NCBI RefSeq assembly: GCF_022829285.1
Contig: NZ_JAKSYI010000055.1
Coordinates: 186,001-250,000, forward strand
DNA from: Methylobacterium sp. J-078
GTDB lineage: Bacteria > Pseudomonadota > Alphaproteobacteria > Rhizobiales > Beijerinckiaceae
Length of the DNA: 64,000 nucleotides
Direction of reading: 5' to 3'
The position numbers were made by a program, and so were the translations under genes. Under the pieces are notes generated by a model that saw only the letters and a list, made by a program, of their open reading frames with translations, had not been told where the DNA came from and ran no database searches. Below are positions 59,806-64,000 of the stretch, in pieces (within the stretch, counting starts at the first letter, position 1; every line of letters starts with the position of its first letter).

Positions 59806-64000
<4,195 letters not shown>

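Overview
The window is about 64 kb of very GC-rich chromosome in which almost every base is coding. It has no phage, insertion sequence, CRISPR or tRNA signal. Three things point to an alphaproteobacterium of the order Hyphomicrobiales (Rhizobiales), most likely Methylobacterium/Methylorubrum or a close relative. These are the aa3 oxidase cluster order (ctaC-ctaD-ctaB-coxF-ctaG-ctaE-DUF983-SURF1) followed by threonine synthase and an M16 peptidase, the NAD-dependent molybdenum formate dehydrogenase operon (LysR-fdsGBA-fdhD-fdsD), and one EcfG-like stress promoter. The genus is an inference from gene content; no search was run.

Layout. 1-6.3 kb: the tail of a MoxR-type AAA ATPase, an aldo/keto reductase, a SixA-like phosphatase, an unrecognised protein, and the ycjX-ycjF pair. 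6.3-9.0 kb (minus strand): a small serine hydrolase, then a compact set of four small helical membrane-anchored proteins (YqjD/DUF883-like, DUF3618, DUF1469 and one more) downstream of a GGAAC/GTT promoter match. 9.4-35.9 kb: a large alpha-glucan and trehalose island with otsA, glgX, treZ, a malQ-treY fusion, a double-GH13 glgE, a treS-maltokinase fusion and glgB on the plus strand. glgA and a GH13 alpha-glucosidase follow on the minus strand, then glgP on the plus strand. 36-40.5 kb (minus): a flavin reductase with a truncated ferredoxin domain, a coiled-coil protein, and a membrane GGDEF-EAL protein. 40.6-50.7 kb (minus): M16 peptidase, thrC, and the cytochrome aa3 oxidase structural and assembly genes. 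51-58.2 kb (plus): the formate dehydrogenase operon. The window ends with a proline-rich exported protein (minus) and gltB, which runs off the right edge.

How the genes work together. The glucan island encodes three ways to make trehalose or its phosphate (OtsA from UDP-glucose, TreY/TreZ from glucan ends, TreS from maltose). It also encodes the TreS -> maltokinase -> GlgE -> GlgB route from trehalose to glucan, the classical GlgA synthase, and breakdown by GlgX, GlgP, MalQ and an alpha-glucosidase. otsB and glgC are not in this window. The formate dehydrogenase would feed NADH to respiration, ending at the neighbouring aa3 oxidase, which suits a methylotroph.

The most interesting points are the apparently intact second GH13 domain in front of GlgE, the MalQ-TreY fusion, the cysteine-less ferredoxin remnant on the flavin reductase, the palindromes in front of the fds operon, and the EcfG-type promoter that may tie the envelope cluster to the general stress response.
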